From Bacillota bacterium (GTDB taxonomy: Bacteria > Bacillota > SHA-98 > UBA4971), in NCBI GenBank assembly GCA_024653485.1, contig JANLFY010000008.1, forward strand, positions 62,001 to 126,000: a stretch of 64,000 nt of DNA, in the 5' to 3' direction. The position numbers and the translations under genes are program-made. The notes under the pieces are model-generated. The model saw only the letters and a list, made by a program, of their open reading frames with translations, was not told the DNA's origin and ran no database searches. Position 1 is the stretch's first letter. Every line of letters starts with the position of its first letter. Below are positions 1-7,572 of the stretch, one piece after another.

Positions 1-2
1 TG

Positions 3-509
3 ATTCTGTTTCTGACATTCGCGAAGATCGGGCTTTTCACCTTCGGAGGAGGGTACGCCATGATACCCCTCATCCAGAAGGAGATCATCCAGGCTCACGA
101 ATGGCTCACCACGAAAGAGTTCGTGGACATAATCGCGATAGCCGAAATGACTCCCGGCCCGGTCGCTATCAACTCGGCCACTTTCGTCGGATACAAGCTC
201 GCAGGTGTGCCAGGTGCGGCCGCGGCGACTCTAGGCGTGATACTGCCGTCGTTTGTGATCATCGTTGCCTTTGCTACCGCTTTCTTGAAGTTCAAGGATG
301 CACCGGCCGCAAAGGCCGCTCTCAAGGGCCTTCGACCGGCGGTCACCGCGCTCATCGCCGCGGCTGCCATTTCGCTGATGCGAGCCTCGTTCGTGGACAT
401 CGCTGGGCCAGTGATCGCCGCTGCGGTGCTCGCGGGCACATTCAAGCTGGGCGTGCATCCAATCCTTGCGATAGTGCTGGCCGCCCTCGCGGGGGTCGTG
501 CTTTACTGA
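3..509 (+). CDS. Chromate transporter family protein (5' end outside window)
   Basis: This is the downstream part of a ChrA-type membrane transporter; the reading frame is already open at the first bases of the window, so the start lies upstream. The visible 168 residues carry the family hallmarks: a Gly-rich FTFGGGYAMIP segment near the beginning and the AEMTPGPVAINSATFVGYK stretch that follows, then three to four hydrophobic segments. The length fits one of the short (about 180-residue) half-size ChrA proteins that Bacillota often encode as adjacent pairs, so a sister half may precede the window. The family is associated with chromate or sulfate movement across the cytoplasmic membrane; the substrate here cannot be read from sequence. 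Confidence 0.85.
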   Translation: MLFLTFAKIGLFTFGGGYAMIPLIQKEIIQAHEWLTTKEFVDIIAIAEMTPGPVAINSATFVGYKLAGVPGAAAATLGVILPSFVIIVAFATAFLKFKDAPAAKAALKGLRPAVTALIAAAAISLMRASFVDIAGPVIAAAVLAGTFKLGVHPILAIVLAALAGVVLY

Positions 510-656
510 GCGCCCTCGCCACCATGCAGAGCCGGTCGCCACTCGCTAGGGCGTGTCGAGGCGGCCGAGTCCCGCGACGGTGGACCGGTGAAGCCTTGTT
601 CCGCTCGGGCCGAGGTCGGGAGAGAGGGAGACAGAGATGAACGGGGGGAAACGGCG

Positions 657-2774
657 TTGAAACAGAGGGAGCGCTCCGCTGTTGCGGTGGACGAAGCCTG
701 CGGATCGGAGAGCGCCAAAGCGAGCGGCGATGGCCGGGTCCTGATGTCCGGGAACGAGGCCATTGCACGAGGAGCCTACGAAGCAGGGGTGGGCGTCGCG
801 TGCGGGTATCCCGGCACCCCGAGCACGGAGATCATCGAGCGCATGAAGACGTTCGATGGGGTTTACGTAGAGTGGTCTCCCAACGAGAAGGTAGCGTTCG
901 AAGTAGCCTTGGGTGCGGCGATAGCCGGCGTAAGGGCGCTCGTCGCCATGAAGCACGTCGGTCTCAACGTTGCGGCGGACCCGCTCTTCACGGCGGCATA
1001 CACCGGAGTCAACGCGGGCTTGGTGATAGTGTCCGCCGACGACCCCGGCATGCACAGTTCTCAGAACGAGCAGGACAACAGGCACTATGCGAAGTTCGCC
1101 AAAATCCCTATGCTCGAGCCCTCCGACTCTCAAGAAGCAAAGGATTTCATCGGGCTTGCTCTCGACATCAGCGAGAGGTTCGACACTCCTGTGATGCTTC
1201 GGACCACCACGCGCGTTTCCCACTCATCGGGGATCGTGTTGTTGGGCCCGCCCCGGGCGCGACTTAGGCTTGCTTACAAGAAGGCTCCACCGAAATACGT
1301 AATGGTTCCGGGCAATGCAAGGCTGCGCCGCATGGAGGTGGAGGCGCGCCAGAGGGCCGTTGCGGAGTTCGCTGAGAGTTTCTCGCAAAACGTCATCGAA
1401 TGGAACGGCGCTCGCGTGGGCATTGTTGCCAGCGGGGTCGCTTACCAGTACGCCAGAGAGATCCTTGGGAAGAACGCTTCCTACCTCAAGATCGCCATGA
1501 CACACCCCATTCCCGGGGGAATGGTGCGCGAATTCGCGTCGCGAGTCGAGCGCCTGTACGTCGTCGAGGAACTCGATCCTTTCCTTGAAGAACAGATCCG
1601 CGCAATGGGGCTGACCGTCACCGGCAAGGCGTGCTTGCCGGCTACAGGCGAGCTCACGCCGGAGATCGTGCGCAGGGCGCTGACAGAAGAGGGCGTTCTC
1701 CCGGGCAGCATGGAGCGCGCAGCGGAGTCCGCAGAAGAGAGGGCGGCTGAGGGCGCAAGAGAAGGCTTGAGAGAAGGCGCGAGAGAAGGTGCGGGAGAAG
1801 GTGCGGGAGAAGGCGAGGCCGGGAATGCCCCAGAACGCGCCGCGGATAGGATTGCCTTGGCCCCTCCGGCTGTCAGCGACGAAGCCTCCATGGTCGAAAG
1901 CGGCGAGACGAGCGAGGTCGTATCCGTGCCGGCTCGACCTCCGGTCATGTGTCCCGGGTGCCCACATAGGGGTGCGTTCTACGTGCTCAAGAAGATGAAA
2001 ACGATCGCTACCGGAGACATCGGTTGCTACACTCTCGGCGCGAGCCCGCCCCTCTCAGCGCTGGACACCACGATATGTATGGGCGCCAGCATCGGAAACG
2101 CCATCGGATTCTCGGCGGCCGCTAGCGTCGCTGGGGAGCCTCAAGCACAGGCTACCGCCGGCCTAACCGAATCCGGCGGGCTCGAACCCGATGGGATCCG
2201 GGCACTTGCTTCCGGACACGCTCCGAGGAAGCCCGTTGCGGTGATCGGCGATTCGACGTTCGTTCATTCAGGCGTGACAGGGCTCATCGACGCCGTGTAT
2301 AACCAGGCGCAGATCGTGGTGCTCATCATGGACAACGGGACCACGGCCATGACCGGTCATCAGGACCACCCGGCGACCGGCGTGACGGCGCGAGGGTCAC
2401 GGACCCACAAGCTCAGCCTGGAGGCTCTCTCTCGCGCTTGCGGTGTGGACTTAGTGGCTGTTATCGATCCGTACGACCTCGCCTCGATGGAACGAGCGCT
2501 TCGCCAGGCGATGGACGCGCCCGGCCCGGCGGTTGTGATCGCAAGGAGACCGTGTGTCCTGCTGCCAGGCGCGAAACCTCGAAGGAGGTACAGAGTTGCG
2601 AGGGAGCGGTGCAACGCGTGCCGAGTCTGCTTGGGCTTGGGATGCCCCTCGATCGAGCTTTGCGACGGACGTCCTGTCATAATCGAGGGATCGTGTGTGG
2701 GATGCGGAGTGTGCGCTCAGATCTGCGCGCACGACGCCATAACGCTGCGAGAGGCGGGTGAGGACCGTGAGTGA
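657..2774 (+). CDS. iorA: Indolepyruvate ferredoxin oxidoreductase, alpha subunit
   Basis: With IorB this subunit should oxidatively decarboxylate aryl-pyruvates (from transamination of Trp, Phe, Tyr) to aryl-acetyl-CoA while reducing ferredoxin, a cytoplasmic anaerobic amino-acid pathway. The N-terminal transketolase-like domain begins at LMSGNEAIARG; the TPP-binding half carries MCPGCPHRG, GDIGCYTLG and GDSTFVHSG; the C-terminus has two 4Fe-4S ferredoxin motifs (CNACRVC and CVGCGVCAQIC). I chose the TTG at 657, which follows a G-rich ribosome site; a GTG at 588 in the same frame has no good site. The protein is longer (705 aa) than usual because of a Glu/Gly/Ala-rich repeat insert before the TPP half and a roughly 30-residue insert before GDSTF. 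It overlaps iorB. Confidence 0.93.
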   Translation: MKQRERSAVAVDEACGSESAKASGDGRVLMSGNEAIARGAYEAGVGVACGYPGTPSTEIIERMKTFDGVYVEWSPNEKVAFEVALGAAIAGVRALVAMKHVGLNVAADPLFTAAYTGVNAGLVIVSADDPGMHSSQNEQDNRHYAKFAKIPMLEPSDSQEAKDFIGLALDISERFDTPVMLRTTTRVSHSSGIVLLGPPRARLRLAYKKAPPKYVMVPGNARLRRMEVEARQRAVAEFAESFSQNVIEWNGARVGIVASGVAYQYAREILGKNASYLKIAMTHPIPGGMVREFASRVERLYVVEELDPFLEEQIRAMGLTVTGKACLPATGELTPEIVRRALTEEGVLPGSMERAAESAEERAAEGAREGLREGAREGAGEGAGEGEAGNAPERAADRIALAPPAVSDEASMVESGETSEVVSVPARPPVMCPGCPHRGAFYVLKKMKTIATGDIGCYTLGASPPLSALDTTICMGASIGNAIGFSAAASVAGEPQAQATAGLTESGGLEPDGIRALASGHAPRKPVAVIGDSTFVHSGVTGLIDAVYNQAQIVVLIMDNGTTAMTGHQDHPATGVTARGSRTHKLSLEALSRACGVDLVAVIDPYDLASMERALRQAMDAPGPAVVIARRPCVLLPGAKPRRRYRVARERCNACRVCLGLGCPSIELCDGRPVIIEGSCVGCGVCAQICAHDAITLREAGEDRE
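1751..1816 (+). repeat. 12-bp tandem repeat inside iorA
   Basis: Four to five imperfect copies of a 12-base unit of the type GAGAGAAGGCGC encode a Glu/Gly/Arg/Ala-rich linker. It lies in an interdomain insert, consistent with repeat expansion in frame. Confidence 0.7.
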
Positions 2775-3369
2775 GCGTCGCGCAGCCGCTGGCGTTCGCA
2801 ACGTTCTGATAGCCGGAGTGGGTGGGCAGGGTATCCTGTTGGCCAGCAGGTTCCTGGCAAGTGCCGCGATAAGGGCCGGCCTTGATGTGAAGGTATCCGA
2901 GGTCCACGGGATGGCGCAGCGCGGCGGGAGCGTTGTAACCCACGTGAGGTTAGGGCGGACGATTTACTCACCGCTCGTGGAGATGGGCGCAGCCGACTTC
3001 CTGGTGGCGTTCGAAAGGCTGGAAGCTCTGAGGTGGTTTCCGTATACACGGGCGGGTGCCACCGTGATCGTGAATGACCTCGAGATTCCTCCGCTTCCCG
3101 TTATCCTTGGGATCGAGAGGTACCCAACTGGCATAGAGCGCAGGCTTGCCGCAGGGGACCGAAGGGTCATTCTAGTCAATGCCAAGGATATGGCTATAAA
3201 AGTTGGAAATGCCAAGTGTGGAAACGTCGCGCTCATGGGCGTGCTCGCCCGCAGCTTGGGCCCCGGCGTTTCCGAAGAGGACTGGAGAGGCGCTCTAAAC
3301 AACGTGGTTCCCCTCGGGACCGCCGAGGTTAACTGGAGGGCTTTCTTGCAGGGATACAAAGGAGAGTAG
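2767..3369 (+). CDS. iorB: Indolepyruvate ferredoxin oxidoreductase, beta subunit
   Basis: This is the small gamma-type subunit that pairs with IorA to form the 2-oxoacid:ferredoxin oxidoreductase. Features typical of the family are the early nucleotide-like loop GVGGQGILLASR, the EVHGMAQRGGSVVTHVR segment and the late GNVALMGVLAR stretch. The chosen GTG start overlaps the iorA stop by 8 bases and follows a GAGG-rich ribosome site; a GTG three codons earlier is an alternative. The overlap means the two subunits are translationally coupled, as expected for an obligate complex. At 200 aa it has normal family length. Confidence 0.93.
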   Translation: MSERRAAAGVRNVLIAGVGGQGILLASRFLASAAIRAGLDVKVSEVHGMAQRGGSVVTHVRLGRTIYSPLVEMGAADFLVAFERLEALRWFPYTRAGATVIVNDLEIPPLPVILGIERYPTGIERRLAAGDRRVILVNAKDMAIKVGNAKCGNVALMGVLARSLGPGVSEEDWRGALNNVVPLGTAEVNWRAFLQGYKGE

Positions 3370-3373
3370 TGAC

Positions 3374-4204
3374 ATGTCGTGCACGAACATCACCAAGCAC
3401 TCAGCGACTTCGCTTGTGGACTTCCATGTCCATTCCACCTTCTCACCCGACGCTGAGGACACGATAGACACGATGTGCGAGGCGGCCGCGAGAGCCGGGC
3501 TCGCGGAGATCTGTTTCACGGATCACGCTGACTTCGAACCGAAAGACCAGGGTCACGGGTACCTGCGTTTCGAGACATACAGGGAGGCAGTCGAGCGGGC
3601 TTCGAAGAAGTGGGAGGGAACTCTCGCGGTCAGGCTGGGGGTCGAGGCCGACTACCAAACATGGTACGCTGGCCAGGTGAAGGAGTTCATTTCCAAACGA
3701 TCCTTTGATTTCGTTCTGGGTTCGGTCCATTGGGTGGACAGCCTCTCGGTGACCGGGGAAGTATTCGATACTTGCGGCGTTGAGGAGGCGTGCCGCCGGT
3801 ATCTCTCTGCCGTGCTCGATCTCGCCCGTTCGGGCATGTGCGATGCCCTCGCTCACCTCGACGTCGTCAAGAGATATGCGTTTGAAAGATATGGAAAGGT
3901 GCGGCTGCGGGCGTTCTCAGACGAGATCGAGGCGGTCCTGCGTGCTCTCATAGAGCGTGGCACCGCGCTGGAGATCAATACGTCTGGCCTTAGGCGCACG
4001 ATCCACGAGACTCTGCCCGACTATGAGACTCTCGAGCTGTACCGTCATCTTGGTGGAGAACTGATAACGTTTGGATCCGACGCACACCGAGCCAGCGACG
4101 TCGGCTTCGCCATACCCTATGCCGTCGACATGGCAAGGTCGGCAGGCTTTCGGTACATCACGGCGTTTCGGAATAGACAACCATATTTTATTTGTATTGG
4201 CTGA
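3374..4204 (+). CDS. PHP-domain phosphoesterase, histidinol-phosphatase (HisK/HisJ) family
   Basis: The protein is a PHP-fold metal-dependent phosphoesterase. The metal ligands are visible in order: DFHVHSTFSPD near residue 17, FTDHADFEP, GSVHWVD, AHLDVVKRY and the terminal FGSDAH. This set matches the monofunctional histidinol-phosphatase subfamily, which converts L-histidinol phosphate to L-histidinol. No other his gene is in the window, so the substrate is an inference and a related sugar or nucleotide phosphate is possible. The ATG lies just after the iorB stop with GGAGAG upstream, so it is probably the third gene of the ior transcript. Its length (276 aa) is typical. Confidence 0.8.
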   Translation: MSCTNITKHSATSLVDFHVHSTFSPDAEDTIDTMCEAAARAGLAEICFTDHADFEPKDQGHGYLRFETYREAVERASKKWEGTLAVRLGVEADYQTWYAGQVKEFISKRSFDFVLGSVHWVDSLSVTGEVFDTCGVEEACRRYLSAVLDLARSGMCDALAHLDVVKRYAFERYGKVRLRAFSDEIEAVLRALIERGTALEINTSGLRRTIHETLPDYETLELYRHLGGELITFGSDAHRASDVGFAIPYAVDMARSAGFRYITAFRNRQPYFICIG

Positions 4205-4328
4205 AGAAGGAATGCCATCCCTTTTTCACCACCATAGGGTATGTCAGGAGGTCGCCCAGCACGACCCTCACATAGTTGAGATTCGAGCCGGGAATCATAT
4301 GTGTACCAGGTGAAAAGGGGGGCTTGCA

Positions 4329-4643
4329 ATGCCGGCCAGAAAGAATCGGCCTGCCGCGAAGGGCGCAGCACGCCCGCTCGACGCGCTCAAATACGAGATC
4401 GCGAGAGAAATGAACCTTCCCCAAGAGGTCTATCAGCATGGCTACTGGGGCAATCTTTCGTCCAGGGAATGCGGTGCCGTCGGTGGACGCATGGTCAAAA
4501 GAATGATCGAGGCCGCCGAGAAAGCCATCGCTGAGCACGTGGCAGCCGAGGCAGTGGCCGGGTTCCGGTCCAGCCTGGGTCTGTCTGTGACTCGAAGCGA
4601 CGAAAACGGTGATGGCGAAAGGGAGCCGCCTCCGTCGGAGTGA
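4329..4643 (+). CDS. Alpha/beta-type small acid-soluble spore protein (SASP)
   Basis: This is a spore DNA-binding protein that should coat and protect chromosomal DNA in the dormant spore and be degraded by the GPR protease at germination. The first signature is LKYEIAREMNL (residues about 20-30), which contains the GPR-type cleavage context; the second is CGAVGGRMVKRMIEAAE (about 49-65). It is unusual in having a cysteine in the second motif, a GYWGNL insertion between the motifs and a polar tail of about 35 residues after the normal end. The start follows an AAAAGGGGGG ribosome site. A close paralogue lies downstream. Confidence 0.88.
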   Translation: MPARKNRPAAKGAARPLDALKYEIAREMNLPQEVYQHGYWGNLSSRECGAVGGRMVKRMIEAAEKAIAEHVAAEAVAGFRSSLGLSVTRSDENGDGEREPPPSE

Positions 4644-4666
4644 CGCCCGGGAGCAGGCTCTCCACC

Positions 4667-4694
4667 GGTACCACGCGAGACGTCGCGTGGTACC
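4667..4694. repeat. Perfect 11-bp inverted repeat between SASP genes
   Basis: GGTACCACGCG and its exact complement are separated by the 6-base spacer AGACGT. No T-run follows, so this is either a structured RNA element or an operator-type dyad rather than a clear terminator. Confidence 0.6.
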
Positions 4695-4730
4695 TCGCGC
4701 TTGCAGGTCCAGCACAGATGACTGCCGAAA

Positions 4731-4769
4731 GGGCCGGATGCGAGGGCGCTGATCGCATCTGGTCCTTTT
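4731..4769 (+). terminator. Probable Rho-independent terminator after the first SASP
   Basis: The arms 4731-4743 and 4753-4765 pair over 13 positions (two G-U), around a 9-base loop, and are followed immediately by TTTT and a T-rich stretch. It ends the first SASP transcript and separates it from the second SASP gene. Confidence 0.7.
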
Positions 4770-4942
4770 GCGGTCTTCCTCTTTGATTTGCGTGAAGTTC
4801 CGCACAGTGGACCGGTCTCCCCGGTTTGGCGAGCACATCACATTAGAGTAACCGAGTTGCGTCATCCCCATACGCTCCCTCGCATTTATCTCTTGTGGCG
4901 TGCAAGACTATAGACAGAAAGCGCGAAGGGTGGTGAAGAGGA

Positions 4943-5293
4943 ATGGCAAGAGGAGCGGCCAGAAGGAATCGCCCGGTTGTCCCCAACGCCCTTGCGGCGC
5001 TCGACAGGTTCAAGTATGAGATTGCAAACGAGCTGAACCTGCCCAGCAACATCATCAACTCGGGCTACTGGGGCAGCCTGCCCTCCGCCCAGTGCGGGGC
5101 GGTTGGGGGACACATGGTCCGCAGGATGATTGAGGCAGCTGAGAGGTCCCTCGTAGAGGGCACGGTTGCCGGCGTGAAGTCCGGGTTCCAGGCCGGTCTC
5201 ACTCAGCCTGCCGGTCAACGACCGGCCCAGACCGGGTACGGTGCTGGTTACGGGTTCGAGCAGGCTCAGTCCGGCTACAACCAGCCCATGTGA
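4943..5293 (+). CDS. Alpha/beta-type small acid-soluble spore protein with Gln/Tyr/Gly-rich tail
   Basis: This is a second spore DNA-protecting SASP. It carries FKYEIANELNL (about residues 23-33) and CGAVGGHMVRRMIEAAE, linked by GYWGSLPSAQ, so it is a paralogue of the gene at 4329 and shares the unusual cysteine. The body is followed by about 40 residues rich in Gln, Gly and Tyr (for example GYGAGYGFEQAQ), which canonical 60-90-residue SASPs lack. The ATG has GGTGAAGAGG upstream. It is preceded and followed by terminator-like hairpins, so it is probably monocistronic and read in the forespore; a weak SigG-like pair (GCATTTA and GACTATA, 17 apart) lies at about 4882-4912. Confidence 0.88.
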   Translation: MARGAARRNRPVVPNALAALDRFKYEIANELNLPSNIINSGYWGSLPSAQCGAVGGHMVRRMIEAAERSLVEGTVAGVKSGFQAGLTQPAGQRPAQTGYGAGYGFEQAQSGYNQPM

Positions 5294-5332
5294 TTGCGAT
5301 GAGGTAGTACTGGTGCAGTCGTAGCTTTCCCG

Positions 5333-5355
5333 GCGCCCCTTTGGCCAAGGGGCGC
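5333..5355 (+). terminator. Hairpin terminator after the second SASP
   Basis: The arms GCGCCCCTT and AAGGGGCGC pair perfectly around TGGCC. The following bases (TCTCGCTTTCGG) are moderately T-rich. It sits 40 bp after the SASP stop. Confidence 0.65.
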
Positions 5356-5555
5356 TCTCGCTTTCGGTCCGATCCCTTTTCATGGCTGTCTTGCGGATCC
5401 CAGGACCTGCGAGCGAGGGTAAGTTGCCCCGCCGCGGGGAATACTGAGGATTGGCGCAAGACCGCGCTATACGGGCGCGTCTGGGAACGTATCGTGCGCA
5501 AACCCATGGAAAGACCCGGGCACGTGCGGCCCCGGGGGAAGGAAGGAGATCGCTC

Positions 5556-5750
5556 GTGAAGAAAAGAGACAAGCGGGAGTACCCTGAGACACCGGACAAC
5601 GCCGAGGAAAGCATCAAGTGTAAGAAGTGCGGAAACATGTTTGGGGTGAGCGGCTTGTCTGTGGAGGACACGGTATCGTGCCCTGTCTGCGGAGCATCGA
5701 TGTGTGTGGCGGACTCGCTTCGCCTGGGAGCCTCGAATGAGGACTACTGA
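5556..5750 (+). CDS. Small zinc-ribbon protein of unknown function
   Basis: I do not recognise a named family. The 64-residue protein has a charged Lys/Arg/Glu start, then two CxxC knuckles (CKKCG and CPVCG) about 22 residues apart, the spacing of a single zinc ribbon, and a short acidic end. The GTG start at 5556 is chosen because GGAAGGAGA lies at the right distance; the longer open frame upstream has no ribosome site and atypical composition. It stands alone between a terminator and the flavoprotein gene 80 bp downstream and may share a transcript with it. A regulatory or RNA/protein-binding role is plausible but not shown. Confidence 0.6.
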   Translation: MKKRDKREYPETPDNAEESIKCKKCGNMFGVSGLSVEDTVSCPVCGASMCVADSLRLGASNEDY

Positions 5751-5832
5751 GAGGACGGCAACCGCACGGGCGAGGTAGCAGCCGCGGAGGGCAGGAGGAC
5801 CTTACAGGACATCTAGATGGGAGGTTGCGACC

Positions 5833-7512
5833 GTGGGGAAACGAATCCTTGTGGTGGGGGGCGTGGCAGGCGGGGCAGGCGCGGCAGTCAAAGCTCGACG
5901 AACGTGTGAGGACGCTGAGATAGTGCTCTTCGAGCGCACTCCCTACGTCTCGTGGGCAAACTGCGGCCTGCCCTACTACATAGGCGGCACCATCCAGAAA
6001 CGTGAGGAGCTCTTCATAGTCAATCCCAGAAGGCTTGCATCCAGGTTCTACATAGATGTGCGGACGCGGCACGAAGTTATGGCCATCGACAAGTCTCAAA
6101 GGACCATATCCGTTCGGAACCTCGAGACTGGGGAATCTCGGGACGAGAAGTACGATTCACTCATACTCGCCACTGGAAGCGAACCCGCCCATCCCAACAT
6201 ACCAGGATTGGACGATCCAAGGGTGTTCACGTTGGTGTCGATGGACGACGCCGACCGGCTCTACCGCTTCCTCGAGGAACACCGGCCGGCAAGTGCGGCA
6301 GTGATGGGAGGCGGGTTCATAGGCCTCGAAACCACAGAAGCGCTACTCGAGCGCGGCATCTCTGTCACGCTCATAGAAATGGTGGATCACTTGTTGCCAC
6401 CAGTTGACAAGGAAGTGGCCGAACCCATTGCCATTCACCTCCGAGATAGGGGAGTCCAGGTCCTACTTGGCGAGAGAGTTACAGGCATATCGGAATGTGT
6501 CAATACACATCAGCTCCAGCTCGCCTTGGCCAGTGGCAAGACCGTTGCCTGTGATTTCGCCATCTCCGCGTTGGGGGTCGCACCAAGGCTGGACCTTGCG
6601 CGGCAAGCTGGCCTCGCCATAGGTCAGGCCGGGGGCGTGGTCGTCAATGACAGGATGCAGACAAGCGATCCAAACATCTACGCAGCGGGCGACATCTGTG
6701 AGGTGCGGAACCTCATCACGGGCAAGCCTATGCGCGTGCCCCTGGCGGGTCCCGCCAACAAGCAGGCGCGGGTGGCAGGCGCGAACGCCGCGGGCGCGAA
6801 CATGAGGTACGCGGGATCTCTCGGGACCATGATAGTCAAAGTGTTGGACATGACCATAGCCAAGACAGGCCTTTCCGAGAGAGAGGCGTCTTCCGAAGGA
6901 ATCCCTTACTACGTGTCATACAGTCATTCCCAGCACCATGCGGGGTACTACCCTGGCGCACGCATGATGACCGTAAAACTCGTGGTCGACAGGTTCACAG
7001 GAACCGTGCTGGGGGCCGAGATTGTGGGAGGTGAAGGGGTCGACAAGAGAATAGACGTGATAGCCACCGCGATTCACTCTCGTATGACCGTGGAGGATCT
7101 TGAGGATCTCGACCTCTCGTACGCCCCGCCGTACTCCTCGGCAAAAGATCCCGTGAACATCGCCGGCTTCGTGGCTGCAAACATTCATCGTGGAGAGGTC
7201 CGCGTCATTGAGCCGGGTGAGCTCGACGTTCTTCTCGAACGAGGGGACGTTCAACTCGTGGACGTCAGGACCCCGTCTGAGCGCGACCGGACGGGTGCGA
7301 TCCCCGGCGCTCGCCTGATTCCCGTCGATCAGCTGCGCGAGCTCGCGGGCGAGCTCGACCCGCACCGGAAGACTGTGGTCTACTGCGCCATCGGGTACCG
7401 GTCGTATCTTGCGTACAGAATACTCAAGCAAAGGGGCTTCGAAGACGTATCCCACCTGGCCGGAGGGTTCGACGCGTGGAGGATGTTCCACGGAAAACCC
7501 CAGGTCGTGTGA
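5833..7512 (+). CDS. CoA-disulfide-reductase-like flavoprotein fused to a rhodanese domain
   Basis: The protein is an FAD- and NAD(P)H-dependent pyridine nucleotide-disulfide oxidoreductase of the single-cysteine class. An N-terminal dinucleotide loop (VVGGVAGGAGAA) is followed by WANCGLPYYIGG with the redox cysteine at residue 44, a second nucleotide loop (MGGGFIGLE) and the YAAGDICEV segment. Residues about 465-555 form a rhodanese domain with active-site cysteine in VVYCAIGYRS. Known relatives reduce CoA disulfide, polysulfide or persulfides; the fused rhodanese favours sulfur or persulfide handling. At 559 aa the two-domain architecture is complete. The GTG start has GGGAGG upstream, and a strong hairpin follows the stop. 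Confidence 0.9.
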   Translation: MGKRILVVGGVAGGAGAAVKARRTCEDAEIVLFERTPYVSWANCGLPYYIGGTIQKREELFIVNPRRLASRFYIDVRTRHEVMAIDKSQRTISVRNLETGESRDEKYDSLILATGSEPAHPNIPGLDDPRVFTLVSMDDADRLYRFLEEHRPASAAVMGGGFIGLETTEALLERGISVTLIEMVDHLLPPVDKEVAEPIAIHLRDRGVQVLLGERVTGISECVNTHQLQLALASGKTVACDFAISALGVAPRLDLARQAGLAIGQAGGVVVNDRMQTSDPNIYAAGDICEVRNLITGKPMRVPLAGPANKQARVAGANAAGANMRYAGSLGTMIVKVLDMTIAKTGLSEREASSEGIPYYVSYSHSQHHAGYYPGARMMTVKLVVDRFTGTVLGAEIVGGEGVDKRIDVIATAIHSRMTVEDLEDLDLSYAPPYSSAKDPVNIAGFVAANIHRGEVRVIEPGELDVLLERGDVQLVDVRTPSERDRTGAIPGARLIPVDQLRELAGELDPHRKTVVYCAIGYRSYLAYRILKQRGFEDVSHLAGGFDAWRMFHGKPQVV

Positions 7513-7523
7513 GAACCCAAAAG

Positions 7524-7543
7524 GGCGGCGCTTTCGCGCCGCC
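7524..7543. terminator. Bidirectional terminator hairpin
   Basis: GGCGGCGC and GCGCCGCC pair perfectly around TTTC. On the minus strand the stem is followed by CCCTTTTGG. It lies between converging genes, so it can end both the flavoprotein transcript and the sugar operon on the minus strand. Confidence 0.8.
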
Positions 7544-7572
7544 TCCATTTCAACCAGTTTATGGCCTCCGCT

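Noticed and set aside
4882-4912. SigG promoter before the second SASP as a confident feature
   Set aside because: The -10 shares only some bases with the consensus; it is mentioned only as a weak possibility.
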